From contig JAFLBL010000005.1 of assembly GCA_017303855.1 (NCBI GenBank), positions 186,001 to 250,000 on the forward strand: a stretch of 64,000 bases of DNA, read 5' to 3'. The notes under the pieces are model-generated. The model was not told the DNA's origin and did not search any database. It saw only the letters and a list, made by a program, of their open reading frames with translations. Shown in pieces: positions 42,575 to 52,521 of the stretch (the stretch's first letter is position 1; each line of letters starts with the position of its first letter). Both the position numbers and the translations under genes were made by a program. The DNA comes from Chitinophagales bacterium (GTDB lineage: Bacteria; Bacteroidota; Bacteroidia; Chitinophagales; Chitinophagaceae).

Positions 42575-43296
42575 GTTTTTTCAGCAACATCAAACTGATC
42601 AGTGATTACCTGGGTATCTCACCGGCAGAAAAAATCCATTTTGACCCCACTTTTCACCGGGTGGCACAGGCCTTTGGTCCCTGGCCGGTAGTACTCCATG
42701 ATGACGGGCTTCAGTTGAAAATTTTTGAATGGGGCGTGATTGCCGATTATATGAACACGCCCGAAAAGATACGTGAATACCGCAGCAGTATGGCGAACGC
42801 GCGCAGTGAAAAAATACTGGATGATAAACGATCCGTCTGGCACCGCCTCCGTCAGCAACGCTGCCTTGTTCCGAGCACCGGCTTTTTCGAACACCGGGAT
42901 GTGGGCGGAAAAAAGAAACTGCCGTATTTTATAAAACCCAAAGAGGAGCCCGTTTTTTGTTTTGCCGGACTATATAATTATTCTCCTTTACCCGATCGGG
43001 AAACGGGCGAGATGACCGGTACCTTTACCATCATTACGCGGCCGGCCAATCCGCTGATGGCAAAAATTCATAATAACGGCCCCCACCCGCACCGGATGCC
43101 ACTGATCCTGCCAAAGGAGAAAGCCCTGCAGTGGCTGGATCCGGCACTGACGGATGCCGGCATCCGGGAACTGATTGACTATGCCTGTCCGGAAACAGCG
43201 ATGGAAGCCTGGCCGGTTAATACTATCCGTACCCGTAAACCGGACGATGCGTCCGTGATCAACCCGCTGGACACGGCCCTGTTTCCCGCACTCTGA
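42559..43296 (+). CDS. SOS response-associated peptidase family protein (SRAP/YedK/HMCES)
   Basis: 245 residues. After removal of Met1 the N-terminal Cys2 (MCYDMS) is the residue that forms a thiazolidine crosslink with abasic sites in single-stranded DNA. The other active-site elements are present: SMANARSEKIL with Asn and the Arg-Ser-Glu group, PSTGFFEHRD with the catalytic Glu, and NNGPHPHRMPLIL with the conserved His. The family protects abasic sites during replication. Its start lies within the end of the preceding gene, so it is the last member of a four-gene damage cassette. Confidence 0.95.
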   Translation: MCYDMSFFSNIKLISDYLGISPAEKIHFDPTFHRVAQAFGPWPVVLHDDGLQLKIFEWGVIADYMNTPEKIREYRSSMANARSEKILDDKRSVWHRLRQQRCLVPSTGFFEHRDVGGKKKLPYFIKPKEEPVFCFAGLYNYSPLPDRETGEMTGTFTIITRPANPLMAKIHNNGPHPHRMPLILPKEKALQWLDPALTDAGIRELIDYACPETAMEAWPVNTIRTRKPDDASVINPLDTALFPAL

Positions 43297-43338
43297 TCAA
43301 TATTGACCGCATGTTTGTATCTTTCAGAAAAGCGGTGT

Positions 43339-44886
43339 ATGCGTTTGCTGTTCTTCCTGCTGATGGGTTGTCCGCTGCTGCTTTCTGCACAGCAACGGCC
43401 CAATATCATTTATATCATGAGTGATGATCACGATGCCGATGCCATCAGCGCGTATAATAAAACCCTGGTGGCCACTCCGCATATAGACAGGCTGGCCCAT
43501 GAAGGGATGCGCTTTACACGCAACTTTGTTTCCAATTCCATCTGCGGCCCGGTTCGTGCTACCTTACTCACCGGTCAGCATTCCCATAAAAACGGTATGA
43601 AGGATAACCGCACGCGTTTTGATTCCTCGAAAATGACGATGCCGAAACTATTTCAGCAACAGGGTTATCAGACCGCCATCGTGGGAAAATGGCATCTGCA
43701 CTCGTATCCCACCGGTTATGATTTCTGGAATATACTGCCCGGACAGGGACTCTACTTCGAACCGCGGATGATCTCCATGAATGGAGATACGTCAACGTAT
43801 CACGGTTATGCCACCGACGTAATTACCGATGAAGCCATCCGCTGGCTGGATAACCGGGCACCGGACAAACCATTTATGCTGCAGGTGCATCATAAAGCAC
43901 CGCACCGTTATTTCTTTCCGCCACTGAAATACATTGAACAGTTTCATACAAAAACATTCCCTGAACCCGCCACATTGTACACCGATACAGCAGGTCATGG
44001 TACCGCCTGGCGTTTGCAGACCATGAGCATCCTCCATGATTTAAAACTCTGCAGCGACCTGAAAGTGGATCCGGCTTTTCTGATGGATATACCAGAGTAT
44101 AAGCCGGACTCAGCGGATATTGTTTATTATAAAGCCATCATGAACCGCATCCCCGAACCCGGCCGCTCGGCAATCAAAAAAATTTACGAAGAAAGGGGTA
44201 AACTGCTCCGGGAAAAAAGACCCGCCGGTCAGGCCTTGCTGAAATACAAATACCAATGGTATATGCAGGATTACCTGGCCTGTGTGGCATCGGTGGACGA
44301 GAATACGGGCCGCCTGCTCGATTACCTGGATAAAAATAACCTCACGGAAAACACGATGGTCGTGTATACCGGCGACCAGGGAATGTATCTTGGCGAAAAT
44401 GGCTGGTTTGATAAACGCTGGATCTATGATGTATCCATGCAGGCGCCGCTGCTGATCCGCTGGCCGGGACATATCAAAGCCGGCACAGTAAATCATACAT
44501 TGACGCAGACTATTGATTATGCTCCCACCCTGCTGGGTGCGGCGGGTATTGCCCCACCCGGTTTCATGCAGGGAATTGACCTCGTACCGCTGATCACCGG
44601 GAAAGTGAAATCAATTTCCCGTAACCAGCTCTATTATCATTTCTACGAATACAAAGCCGATCATACCGTACTGCCACATCTGGGTCTGCGTGGCGAACGT
44701 TATAAACTGGCCTATTTCTATACCGTGAATGAATGGGAATTATATGATCTCCAAAAAGACCCTGCGGAACAAACCAATCTTATCCGTTCTGCCAGTCACC
44801 AGAACATACTGCGCCAACTCAAAGCCAGCCTGCTCGAACTGCGCGATCTGTATGATGACCATGAACCCGCCGGTGAACTTAACTGA
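43339..44886 (+). CDS. Secreted sulfatase
   Basis: 515 residues from the ATG at 43339; a TTG twelve codons upstream is less likely. The N-terminus MRLLFFLLMGCPLLLSAQ is a signal peptide. NIIYIMSDDHDADAISAY contains the metal-binding Asp pair. SNSICGPVRATLLTGQHSH contains the CxPxR formylglycine motif, with Cys69 converted to formylglycine by an anaerobic or aerobic maturase not seen in the window. GKWHLH and YTGDQGMYLGENGWFDKRW complete the active site. The substrate, a sulfated glycan or small ester, cannot be predicted. NamZ follows after five bases, so they may be one operon. Confidence 0.92.
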   Translation: MRLLFFLLMGCPLLLSAQQRPNIIYIMSDDHDADAISAYNKTLVATPHIDRLAHEGMRFTRNFVSNSICGPVRATLLTGQHSHKNGMKDNRTRFDSSKMTMPKLFQQQGYQTAIVGKWHLHSYPTGYDFWNILPGQGLYFEPRMISMNGDTSTYHGYATDVITDEAIRWLDNRAPDKPFMLQVHHKAPHRYFFPPLKYIEQFHTKTFPEPATLYTDTAGHGTAWRLQTMSILHDLKLCSDLKVDPAFLMDIPEYKPDSADIVYYKAIMNRIPEPGRSAIKKIYEERGKLLREKRPAGQALLKYKYQWYMQDYLACVASVDENTGRLLDYLDKNNLTENTMVVYTGDQGMYLGENGWFDKRWIYDVSMQAPLLIRWPGHIKAGTVNHTLTQTIDYAPTLLGAAGIAPPGFMQGIDLVPLITGKVKSISRNQLYYHFYEYKADHTVLPHLGLRGERYKLAYFYTVNEWELYDLQKDPAEQTNLIRSASHQNILRQLKASLLELRDLYDDHEPAGELN

Positions 44887-44891
44887 GTACC

Positions 44892-46052
44892 ATGGGAAAA
44901 ACACGGTTTGGCATTGATCACCTGCTCACGCTTTCCCCGGACTGGAAAAAGCAGCGGCTGGCCCTGGTCACCAATAACGCGGCCACCACGTCGGACGGAA
45001 AGAAATCACGGAAAGCACTAACCGAAAATGGATTCAACCTGGTGCGGCTTTTTTCACCGGAGCACGGGCTGACGGCTACGGGTGAAGATGGTGCCGCGCA
45101 ACAGGACAGTGTGGACGGACTGACCGGATTACCGGTGCTGAGTCTGTATGGAAACAAAGTGCACCCCACAGCCGCCGATCTGGCTGATATTGATATTGTC
45201 CTTTTTGATATGCCGGATGCAGGCTGTCGTTTTTATACCTATATCTGGACCCTGAGCCATGTGATGGAGTCCTGTGCGGAAAATAATAAACCGCTGATCC
45301 TGACCGACCGGCCCAACCCCCTCGGCGGAGATCCGGATAAAACAGAAGGGCCGATGCTCGATGAACAACGATGTTCCTCTTTTATCGGCCGCTGGAATAT
45401 ACCGGTCAGGCATAGTTGTACAATGGGCGAGCTGGCCCGCTATTTTGCCGCCACGCGTATACCCGGTCTGCAACTTCAGGTTATTCCCCTGCAAAACTGG
45501 AACAGGATGCATACCGTGTCGGCCGGAGACTGGCCCTTTGTACCCACTTCTCCGGCTATACAATATCCGCAAACCGTTTTAGTATATCCGGCCACTTGTT
45601 TTCTCGAAGGGGTAAATGTAAATGAAGGCCGCGGCACCGGGAATGACTTTACCTGTTGCGGAGCTCCCTGGATCAATGCTGCAGAACTGGAAGCCGCGTT
45701 TAATCGTTTACCGGTGGAAGGTGTATCGGCGCGGGCCTGTGTATTCACTCCTGCATGGGGATTATATGCCGGTGAAAAATGTGCGGGACTGACATTCAGC
45801 ATTACTGATGAGTCGCTTTTCCGCCCGGTAAAAACGGGGCTGCTTCTTTTACAATTGCTTAAAGAAATATACCCCGAACAACTGAAAGAGCGGTTATACA
45901 TTACTGTTGCTAACCCGTCCGGCAAGGGGCACCTCGACCGGCTGACCGGCTTGCCCGGTTCATTTCAGCTACTGGAAACAACGGATCTGATCCGGGTGAC
46001 TACCGCATTGGGAGATTGGGAGAAAGTGATCAGCCCTTTCCGTATTTACTGA
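44892..46052 (+). CDS. namZ: NamZ-like exo-beta-N-acetylmuramidase (DUF1343)
   Basis: 386 residues. The start GKTRFGIDHLLTLSPDWKKQ is typical of DUF1343. Conserved blocks are RLALVTNNAATTSDGKKS, LFSPEHGLTATGEDGAAQ, VLFDMPDAGCRFYTYIWTL, LILTDRPNPLGGD, and later LVYPATCFLEGVNVNEGRGT and FTPAWGLYAGEKCAGL. NamZ enzymes remove MurNAc from the non-reducing end of peptidoglycan fragments. No signal peptide is visible, so it may act in the cytoplasm or its true start may differ. Five bases after the sulfatase and convergent with an amidase gene whose end it overlaps by seven bases. MurNAc it releases could feed AmgK/MurU encoded 6 kb away. Confidence 0.88.
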   Translation: MGKTRFGIDHLLTLSPDWKKQRLALVTNNAATTSDGKKSRKALTENGFNLVRLFSPEHGLTATGEDGAAQQDSVDGLTGLPVLSLYGNKVHPTAADLADIDIVLFDMPDAGCRFYTYIWTLSHVMESCAENNKPLILTDRPNPLGGDPDKTEGPMLDEQRCSSFIGRWNIPVRHSCTMGELARYFAATRIPGLQLQVIPLQNWNRMHTVSAGDWPFVPTSPAIQYPQTVLVYPATCFLEGVNVNEGRGTGNDFTCCGAPWINAAELEAAFNRLPVEGVSARACVFTPAWGLYAGEKCAGLTFSITDESLFRPVKTGLLLLQLLKEIYPEQLKERLYITVANPSGKGHLDRLTGLPGSFQLLETTDLIRVTTALGDWEKVISPFRIY

Positions 46053-46861
46053 TATTTTTTCATCAGGTCAGCCAGAATTTTACGATCAGCCTCATTGATC
46101 GTCTTTGTGGTATCCTGTGGCGTAAAGTGAATTTTGTACGACTGAATGGCATTTTTTTCCTGCTGAATATTGTAACCGATCACCCGCAGGGCCAGCAGGG
46201 GATCGAAACCGGCCGGCACCTGTACGGCGGTGGTATCATACCAGTAACCAAATCCCTTTTGCGCCAGCTGCTGCCAGGGGAACCGGCGGCTGGGATCCAC
46301 TTTACGACCGGGTGCGATATCGGCGTGCCCGATAAAATTAGCCGTAGGAATGGTATACGCTTTCTTGAGCCGGTCCAGCAGGGTAAGCAGCGAACTGATC
46401 TGTGCTTCGCTGAAAGGTTCCGACCCGTTATTGTCGATTTCAATGCCGATGCTGGAAGAATTAAGGTCAATATTGTTACCCCATTTACTCACCCCGGCAT
46501 GATGGGCCCGCAGGAGATCATTCAGCATGTGATGTACGGATCCGTCGCGGCAGATTACATAATGAGAACTTACCGGATTTTTGGTTTGTGTAAATGTTTT
46601 CAATGTCTGCTCACAACTGTTCTGAGCGGTATGATGGATCACCACGAAATTGGGTTTGCGCAGGGAGAGATTGGTGGTACCCACCCATTCTGCATAGTTC
46701 AGTCCGGCTGAATCCTTCACCGGGTATTCACGGATGACTTTGGCAAATTGCTTTACCTGTTTTTTGTAGGCTTTATTAGCCGCCGTATACTGACCGGTAC
46801 GGCAACCATAAAATGCAGCCATACCAGCAACGCTGATCAACAGGAATAAAATAGCCTTCAT
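46046..46861 (-). CDS. N-acetylmuramoyl-L-alanine amidase, lipoprotein (Amidase_2)
   Basis: 271 residues. The N-terminal signal ends in AAFYGC, a plausible lipobox, so the protein is anchored in a membrane. The amidase_2 domain shows NFVVIHHTAQNSC with the first zinc His, DGSVHHMLNDLLRAHHAGVS, NSSSIGIEIDNNG with the conserved Glu, and FIGHADIAPGRKVDPSRRF with the second His and Asp ligands. It cleaves the bond between MurNAc and the stem peptide, like AmiD or AmpD. Its place beside NamZ suggests that the two degrade or recycle peptidoglycan together. Confidence 0.93.
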   Translation of the reverse strand: MKAILFLLISVAGMAAFYGCRTGQYTAANKAYKKQVKQFAKVIREYPVKDSAGLNYAEWVGTTNLSLRKPNFVVIHHTAQNSCEQTLKTFTQTKNPVSSHYVICRDGSVHHMLNDLLRAHHAGVSKWGNNIDLNSSSIGIEIDNNGSEPFSEAQISSLLTLLDRLKKAYTIPTANFIGHADIAPGRKVDPSRRFPWQQLAQKGFGYWYDTTAVQVPAGFDPLLALRVIGYNIQQEKNAIQSYKIHFTPQDTTKTINEADRKILADLMKKYQ

Positions 46862-46918
46862 ACAAATAACCTGAAGTTAAAAAGTAAATTCTCCCGACTA
46901 CTAACTACCGACTACTAA

Positions 46919-48163
46919 CTACCGACTAGTCCTCCCCGGTCCTCTTTTAAAAAATTTCTTCTTCGGATTGCCTCCGCGATTATCCCGGTTGCCACCGTGA
47001 TGATGACGGGCCCGCGGATTATACTCCGGCACCGCGCCGAGTTCAGCAGGCACCGCGCCTTTATCCACGACCTTTTCAAGCAGCTGTTCAATCTGATGAA
47101 ATTTATTCTGCTCCTTTTCACTCACCAGGGTATACGCCACACCATCGGCTTCCGCACGGGCGGTACGTCCGATACGGTGTACATAATCCTCTCCGTCGCC
47201 GGGTATATCATAGTTCACTACCAGGTCAATCGTATCGATATCGATGCCGCGGCTCAGGATATCGGTTGCCACCAGCAGGGGAATACGGCCACTGGCAAAA
47301 GCGCCTAATACACTTTCCCGTTGTGCCTGTTCCAGGTCACTATGTATTTCTTCGATATTGAATCCGGCTCTGACCAGTTCCCGTCTCACTTCCTTAACTG
47401 TTTGCTTACGGCTGCAGAAAACAAGCGCATTCTTGTAGGGCGTTTCACGGAGCAGTTTTTTCAGCAGCGGCATTTTCTGGGGCTCATACACGATAAAGGC
47501 TTTCTGCACGATTTTTTCCGGTGGCTTTGAAATCGCAATATTGATTTCCACCGGTTCATGCAGGATGGCACGTGCCAGTTGCCGGATTTTGGTGGGCATG
47601 GTAGCGGAGAAAAGCAGGTTCTGTCGTTTAGCCGGCAGTGTTTTGATGATCTTATTGATATCATCCTGAAAGCCCATATCCAGCATCCGGTCTGCTTCAT
47701 CAAGTACCAGGAATTGCAGCCCATTCATATTTACATAGCCCATATTCAGATGGGCAATCATCCGTCCGGGTGTGCACACAATAATATCGGCACCCATTTG
47801 CAGGGCCTTTTTTTCAGCCACAAAATTCTGGGCATCGTTACCCCCGTAAATCGCAATAGAGCTCAGGTGGGTGAAGTAGGACAATCCCTCAATATGCTGG
47901 GAGATCTGGATAGCCAGTTCCCGGGTGGGAACAATGATCAGCGCGCCGACCTGTCCGTCCACATGATTGGATAATAACCGGTTCATCACCGGCAGCAGGA
48001 AAGCAGCCGTCTTACCGGTTCCGGTCTGTGCCGAAGCGATTACATCTTTGCCAGCCATGATGGGGGGAATCACCTGTTCCTGGACCGGGGTGGCGTTTTC
48101 ATAATTGGAGGCTTCAATGCCTTCCATGACTTCAGGGGTAAAATTAAACTCGGTAAAACGCAA
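46919..48163 (-). CDS. rhlE: DEAD-box RNA helicase (RhlE-like)
   Basis: 414 residues from a TTG at 48161-48163. A GTG 15 codons upstream lies before the probable transcription start, so the TTG, which gives RFTEFNFTPEVMEGIEASNY, is preferred. Motifs: ASAQTGTGKTAAF (I), PTRELAIQIS (Ia), VLDEADRMLDMGF (II), LLFSATMPTKI (III), ATDILSRGIDIDTI (V) and YVHRIGRTARAEADG (VI). The basic Gly-Asn-rich tail after residue 385 (ARHHHGGNRDNRGGNPKKK) binds RNA. RhlE-type helicases take part in ribosome assembly and RNA decay. A promoter lies just upstream. Confidence 0.95.
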   Translation of the reverse strand: MRFTEFNFTPEVMEGIEASNYENATPVQEQVIPPIMAGKDVIASAQTGTGKTAAFLLPVMNRLLSNHVDGQVGALIIVPTRELAIQISQHIEGLSYFTHLSSIAIYGGNDAQNFVAEKKALQMGADIIVCTPGRMIAHLNMGYVNMNGLQFLVLDEADRMLDMGFQDDINKIIKTLPAKRQNLLFSATMPTKIRQLARAILHEPVEINIAISKPPEKIVQKAFIVYEPQKMPLLKKLLRETPYKNALVFCSRKQTVKEVRRELVRAGFNIEEIHSDLEQAQRESVLGAFASGRIPLLVATDILSRGIDIDTIDLVVNYDIPGDGEDYVHRIGRTARAEADGVAYTLVSEKEQNKFHQIEQLLEKVVDKGAVPAELGAVPEYNPRARHHHGGNRDNRGGNPKKKFFKRGPGRTSR

Positions 48164-48185
48164 ATTATTCAGTTTTATGAAGGGG

Positions 48186-48193
48186 CAAAGGTA
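48186..48193 (-). promoter_or_regulatory. -7 promoter element of rhlE
   Basis: TACCTTTG on the minus strand is an exact TAnnTTTG match 22 bases before the TTG start of rhlE. The -33 element is not clear. It argues against the longer GTG-initiated version. Confidence 0.6.
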
Positions 48194-48321
48194 GCCTAAA
48201 ATACGCACCCGGCGGGGTTTTAATTAAAATCAGCCCCGGTGCTGCCCGCAGTCATACATATGGAAGAATCAGGACCGTAGCTTAGGCATACCAAATTTTG
48301 GTTTACTTAAAACATCTTGTC

Positions 48322-48909
48322 ATGAAATATATTCTTCTTGTCATCAGTACAGTGATATTTACATTGGCTGGCTATGGACAGGCCTGGACCAAACAATATG
48401 ACCATGTGGATGATTGTATTTGTGGTTTATCCCTGGTGGGCAAAGGTGAGAAACACGGGTTTGTAGACAAAGACGGAAAACTGGTTGTTCCCCTGATTTA
48501 TGACGAAGCCCTGACTTTCTCGGAAGGATTTGCCGCGGTAAAGATAGATGGCAAATGGGGCTACCTGGACAGTACCGGGAAAGTATTTAAAGAGCCAATG
48601 TATGTGGAAGCGCTTTCTTTCCATTCCGGATTTGCCGTGGTCAGTAACGGGGCCAGTTATGGTTTTCTTGATACCAGTGGGAAAATGGCTATTGCCATGA
48701 TCTATGAAAATGCCGGTATGTTTTCTGAAGGATTAGCCGCCGTAAACAAAAACGGGAAATGGGGCTATATTGACAAAACCGGAAAGGAAATAATCGGCAT
48801 GAAATACAATTTTGCCGGCGCATTTGACAATGGTGCCGCCCGGGTTATGATTGCCGGAAAATGGATACTGATTGATCCTACAGGGAAAAAGATTGCGGAC
48901 AGCGAATGA
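48322..48909 (+). CDS. Secreted WG-repeat protein
   Basis: 195 residues from the ATG at 48322. MKYILLVISTVIFTLAGYGQ is a signal peptide. The mature protein is made of five to six WG (KWG) repeats of about 25-30 residues each, for example KHGFVDKDGKLVVPLIYDEA, KWGYLDSTGKVFKEPMYVEA, KWGYIDKTGKEIIGMKYNFA. WG repeats form beta-propeller-like or solenoid folds and are common in secreted Bacteroidota proteins. The function is unknown; a binding role is likely. It ends at a heptamer TGAGTAA array that begins inside its stop codon, followed by a bidirectional terminator. Confidence 0.86.
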   Translation: MKYILLVISTVIFTLAGYGQAWTKQYDHVDDCICGLSLVGKGEKHGFVDKDGKLVVPLIYDEALTFSEGFAAVKIDGKWGYLDSTGKVFKEPMYVEALSFHSGFAVVSNGASYGFLDTSGKMAIAMIYENAGMFSEGLAAVNKNGKWGYIDKTGKEIIGMKYNFAGAFDNGAARVMIAGKWILIDPTGKKIADSE

Positions 48910-48945
48910 TGAGTAATGAGTAATGAGTAGCCGATCGGACATTCT

Positions 48946-48990
48946 TTAAAGTATTGAACCCTCCGAAAACCGGAGGGTTCAATACTTTAA
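48946..48990. terminator. Perfect bidirectional terminator
   Basis: A 20-base perfect inverted repeat (TTAAAGTATTGAACCCTCCG and complement) with a five-base loop AAAAC lies between the convergent WG-repeat gene and icmF. U-rich ends on both strands allow termination in both directions. Confidence 0.9.
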
Positions 48991-49042
48991 GCGTTTTCGA
49001 GATTTACTCATTACTGATTACTCATTACTCATTTCACATTAC

Positions 49043-52000
49043 TTACATATTCCTCCTGTACTGCCCCCCTACTTCATACAATGCATTGGTGATCTGCCCC
49101 AGTGAACAATACTTGGTTGTCTCCATGAGTTCGTCAAACAGATTTCCATTCTGAATCGCCACTGTCTTCAACCGTTTCAGCATACCGGCTGATTTGGTTT
49201 CATTCCTTTTCCAGAATGACTGCAGGTTATGAATCTGCTGTTCTTTCTCTCCGGTAGTACTGCGAATCACTTCGCCGGGAATAATAGTGGGACTTCCGTT
49301 TTTATTGAGAAAGCTGTTCACACCGATCAGTGGCAGTTCCCCGGTATGTTTCTGATGTTCGTAGTGCAGGCTTTCCTCCTGTATTTTATTGCGCTGGTAC
49401 ATCCGCTCCATGGCGCCTAACACACCACCTCTTTCCGTAAGCCGGTCAAATTCGGTCAGTACGGCTTCCTCCACCAGGTTCGTTAATTCTTCCAGGGCAA
49501 AGGATCCCTGGATAAAGTTTTCCGTCTTAGCTGTACCCAATTCCCGGTTTATGATCAGCTGAATAGCCATGGCTCTCCGTACACTTTCTTCTGTAGGCGT
49601 GGTAATGGCTTCATCATACGCGTTTGTATGCAGTGAATTGCAGTTATCGTAAATCGCATACAATGCCTGCAGGGTGGTACGGATATCATTAAAATCAATT
49701 TCCTGGGCATGCAGACTGCGGCCGGATGTCTGAATATGATACTTCAGCATCTGGCTCCGTTTATTGGCTTTGTATTTGTACTTCATGGCCTTGGCCCAGA
49801 TCCGGCGGGCCACACGACCGATTACACTGTATTCCGGATCCATGCCATTGCTGAAAAAGAAAGAGAGATTGGGTGCAAACTCGTCAATATGCATACCCCG
49901 GCTGAGGTAGTATTCCACATAGGTAAATCCATTGGCCAGGGTAAACGCCAGCTGCGTGATCGGGTTGGCCCCGGCCTCGGCAATATGATAGCCACTGATA
50001 GAAACGGAATAAAAATTCCGGACTTTTTCCCGGATAAAATATTCCTGCACATCGCCCATCAGCTTGAGCGCAAATTCCGTGGAAAAGATACAGGTATTCT
50101 GCGCCTGGTCTTCTTTCAGAATATCTGCCTGTACAGTGCCCCGCACCTGTTGAAGTGCGGCCTGTTTACACTGCTGGTAAATATTCGCCGGTAATACTTC
50201 ATCCCCGCTGAGTCCAAGCAGTTTTAATCCCAATCCATTATTCCCATCCGGTAATGCACCGGGAAAAGCATCATTATGATAAACCGGTCTTGTCCCATCC
50301 TTATACTTTTTCTTATAAGCATCCTCCACCAGGTCCCACTTTCCACTCTCCATTATCCATTTTTCACACTGCTGATCAATAGCCGCATTCATAAAAAAGG
50401 CCAGCAGCATCGGTGCAGGACCGTTGATGGTCATGGATACAGATGTTTTCGGATCGCAGAGATCAAAGCCACTGTATAATTTCTTCGCATCATCTACTGT
50501 GGCAATGCTGACGCCACTGTTGCCCACCTTACCGTATATATCCGGGCGATGCCCGGGATCCTCACCGTATAGTGTAACCGAATCAAATGCGGTAGACAAG
50601 CGCCTGGCCGGCTGATCCGCACTTACATAGTGGAAGCGGCGGTTGGTTCTTTCCGGTCCGCCTTCGCCGGCAAACATCCGGGTGGGGTCCTCCCCCTCAC
50701 GCTTCAGCGGAAATACGCCGGCTGTAAAGGGGAAATGCCCGGCCACATTTTCCTGCGCCTGCCATTTTAATAAATCACCCCAGTCTTTATACTGAGGCAA
50801 CACCACTTTGGGAATCCGGGTACCACTCAGGCTCTTGCTGGTCATCGGCTGACGGATCATTTTTTCCCGTACCGTGTATTCATAAAAATCTTTCTGGTAT
50901 TCCTTGTATTTTTCCGGCCAGTTGCTGATCAGCTTCCGGCTGACCGGAGTAAGCTGATCCTGGTAAAACTGAATTTGTTTTTGCAAGGTATCGAGTACAG
51001 CAGGGTCGCCTTTCTCTTTCATTATTTCCAGTACCCCAGTCAGCTGATACAGTTTACTGGCCAGCGCGGATTGTTCTTTTACCAGCTGATCATAATTCCG
51101 GTTATTCTCCGCGATTTCTGCTAAATAACGTACCCGGCCGGAAGGGATAACGGATTGTGAAACACTGGCCGTTTCAGAGAACTGAAACCGCCCGAATACT
51201 GAACCTGTTTTAGCTTCTATTTTTTTAATCAGTAACTCAAACAGCAGGTTTACGCCCTCATCATTGAATTTACTGGCCATGGTGCCGATAACCGGCAGGT
51301 CTTCATCTTTGGCGGTCCAGAGACCATGATTCCTTTTGTACTGCTTGCGTACATCGGCCAGGGAATCCATTGCACCGGCTTTATCAAATTTGTTGATACA
51401 GACCAGGTCGGCGTAATCGAGCATATTGATTTTCTCCAGCTGGGAGGCGGCCCCGTACTCGGGCGTCATTACATACATACTTACATCACAGAAATCGAGA
51501 ATGGACGCATCACTTTGTCCCACACCAGCCGATTCCAGTATGATAAAATCATACCCGGCCGCTTTGCAGATATCAATAGCCTCCCGAACATGCGAACTCA
51601 GCGCGGTATTATCATCGCGTGTAGCCAGGCTACGCATATAGGCCCGCGGATGATGAATGGAATTCATCCGGATTCTGTCACCCAGCAAGGCTCCCCCCGT
51701 TTTCTTTTTAGAGGGATCCACGGAAATAACGGCAATGGTCTTATCAATGAAACTGTGCAGAAAACGACGAACGATTTCGTCCGTTACGGATGATTTTCCG
51801 GCACCACCGGTACCGGTGATCCCGAGTACGGCCCCTCCGTCGCTCCGAAGGGGGGAGTTAGAAGAGTCATTCAACCCGGAGAGTTCTTTAAGGATTGATG
51901 TGTACTCCTGATTATTTTCTGCGAGGGAAATGGCCCTGGCTATTCGTCTGACATCTTTTACTTCATCGAGCGGGAGTTTGCCGTTCCAGGAGGGCGTATG

Positions 52001-52429
52001 TGTTACGGCTGCACATTGACTGATCACATCGGCGATCATGCCTTCGAGTCCCATGCTGCGCCCATCGTCAGGACTATAAATCCGGGTGATCCCATACTGG
52101 TGCAGTTCATCTATTTCTGCGGGCAGAATAGTACCCCCGCCGCCGCCGAACAGTTTAATATGGCCACAACCATTTTCCTCCAGCAGATCCTTCATGTATT
52201 TAAAAAACTCCACATGCCCGCCCTGGTAGCTGGTGATGGCGATACCCTGTACATCTTCTTCAATGGCCGTTTCCACGATTTCCTTTACAGAACGGTTATG
52301 ACCGAGGTGAATAATCTCCGCCCCCATGCTTTGCATGATCCGGCGCATGATATTAATCGCCGCGTCATGACCATCGAATAAGCTGGCCGCTGTTACAATA
52401 CGCACTTTCTGACTGGGATTCTGACTCAT
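49043..52429 (-). CDS. icmF: Fused acyl-CoA mutase IcmF (B12 domain, G-protein chaperone, mutase)
   Basis: 1128 residues from the ATG at 52427-52429; a start six codons upstream would lie upstream of the promoter-defined mRNA start. The B12-binding domain comes first ([20 protein letters not shown], with the DxH of the DxHxxG-type motif, then [18 protein letters not shown]). The MeaI-type GTPase follows, with the P-loop [13 protein letters not shown] near residue 210 and [12 protein letters not shown]. The mutase TIM-barrel domain starts near 520 ([20 protein letters not shown], then [15 protein letters not shown]). IcmF interconverts isobutyryl-CoA and butyryl-CoA, sometimes also pivalyl-CoA. 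Domain order is as in characterised IcmF. It is monocistronic. Confidence 0.95.
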   Translation of the reverse strand: MSQNPSQKVRIVTAASLFDGHDAAINIMRRIMQSMGAEIIHLGHNRSVKEIVETAIEEDVQGIAITSYQGGHVEFFKYMKDLLEENGCGHIKLFGGGGGTILPAEIDELHQYGITRIYSPDDGRSMGLEGMIADVISQCAAVTHTPSWNGKLPLDEVKDVRRIARAISLAENNQEYTSILKELSGLNDSSNSPLRSDGGAVLGITGTGGAGKSSVTDEIVRRFLHSFIDKTIAVISVDPSKKKTGGALLGDRIRMNSIHHPRAYMRSLATRDDNTALSSHVREAIDICKAAGYDFIILESAGVGQSDASILDFCDVSMYVMTPEYGAASQLEKINMLDYADLVCINKFDKAGAMDSLADVRKQYKRNHGLWTAKDEDLPVIGTMASKFNDEGVNLLFELLIKKIEAKTGSVFGRFQFSETASVSQSVIPSGRVRYLAEIAENNRNYDQLVKEQSALASKLYQLTGVLEIMKEKGDPAVLDTLQKQIQFYQDQLTPVSRKLISNWPEKYKEYQKDFYEYTVREKMIRQPMTSKSLSGTRIPKVVLPQYKDWGDLLKWQAQENVAGHFPFTAGVFPLKREGEDPTRMFAGEGGPERTNRRFHYVSADQPARRLSTAFDSVTLYGEDPGHRPDIYGKVGNSGVSIATVDDAKKLYSGFDLCDPKTSVSMTINGPAPMLLAFFMNAAIDQQCEKWIMESGKWDLVEDAYKKKYKDGTRPVYHNDAFPGALPDGNNGLGLKLLGLSGDEVLPANIYQQCKQAALQQVRGTVQADILKEDQAQNTCIFSTEFALKLMGDVQEYFIREKVRNFYSVSISGYHIAEAGANPITQLAFTLANGFTYVEYYLSRGMHIDEFAPNLSFFFSNGMDPEYSVIGRVARRIWAKAMKYKYKANKRSQMLKYHIQTSGRSLHAQEIDFNDIRTTLQALYAIYDNCNSLHTNAYDEAITTPTEESVRRAMAIQLIINRELGTAKTENFIQGSFALEELTNLVEEAVLTEFDRLTERGGVLGAMERMYQRNKIQEESLHYEHQKHTGELPLIGVNSFLNKNGSPTIIPGEVIRSTTGEKEQQIHNLQSFWKRNETKSAGMLKRLKTVAIQNGNLFDELMETTKYCSLGQITNALYEVGGQYRRNM

Positions 52430-52444
52430 AATGACAAATAAAGG

Positions 52445-52452
52445 CAAATTTA
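52445..52452 (-). promoter_or_regulatory. -7 promoter element of icmF
   Basis: TAAATTTG on the minus strand exactly matches TAnnTTTG and lies 15 bases before the icmF ATG, giving a leader of only about ten bases. No clear -33 element. Confidence 0.6.
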
Positions 52453-52509
52453 ACAGAAAATACGAATGCCTGTTAGTTTTGTCAACATCCGGGATTGCAG
52501 CCAGTTGCC

Positions 52510-52517
52510 TACATTTG
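52510..52517 (+). promoter_or_regulatory. -7 promoter element of amgK, suggesting a leaderless transcript
   Basis: TACATTTG is an exact match to TAnnTTTG. Only four bases separate it from the amgK ATG, so transcription would start at or very near the A of the start codon. The -33 region is not obvious. It shares a 92-base divergent region with the icmF promoter. Confidence 0.55.
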
Positions 52518-52521
52518 CCGC

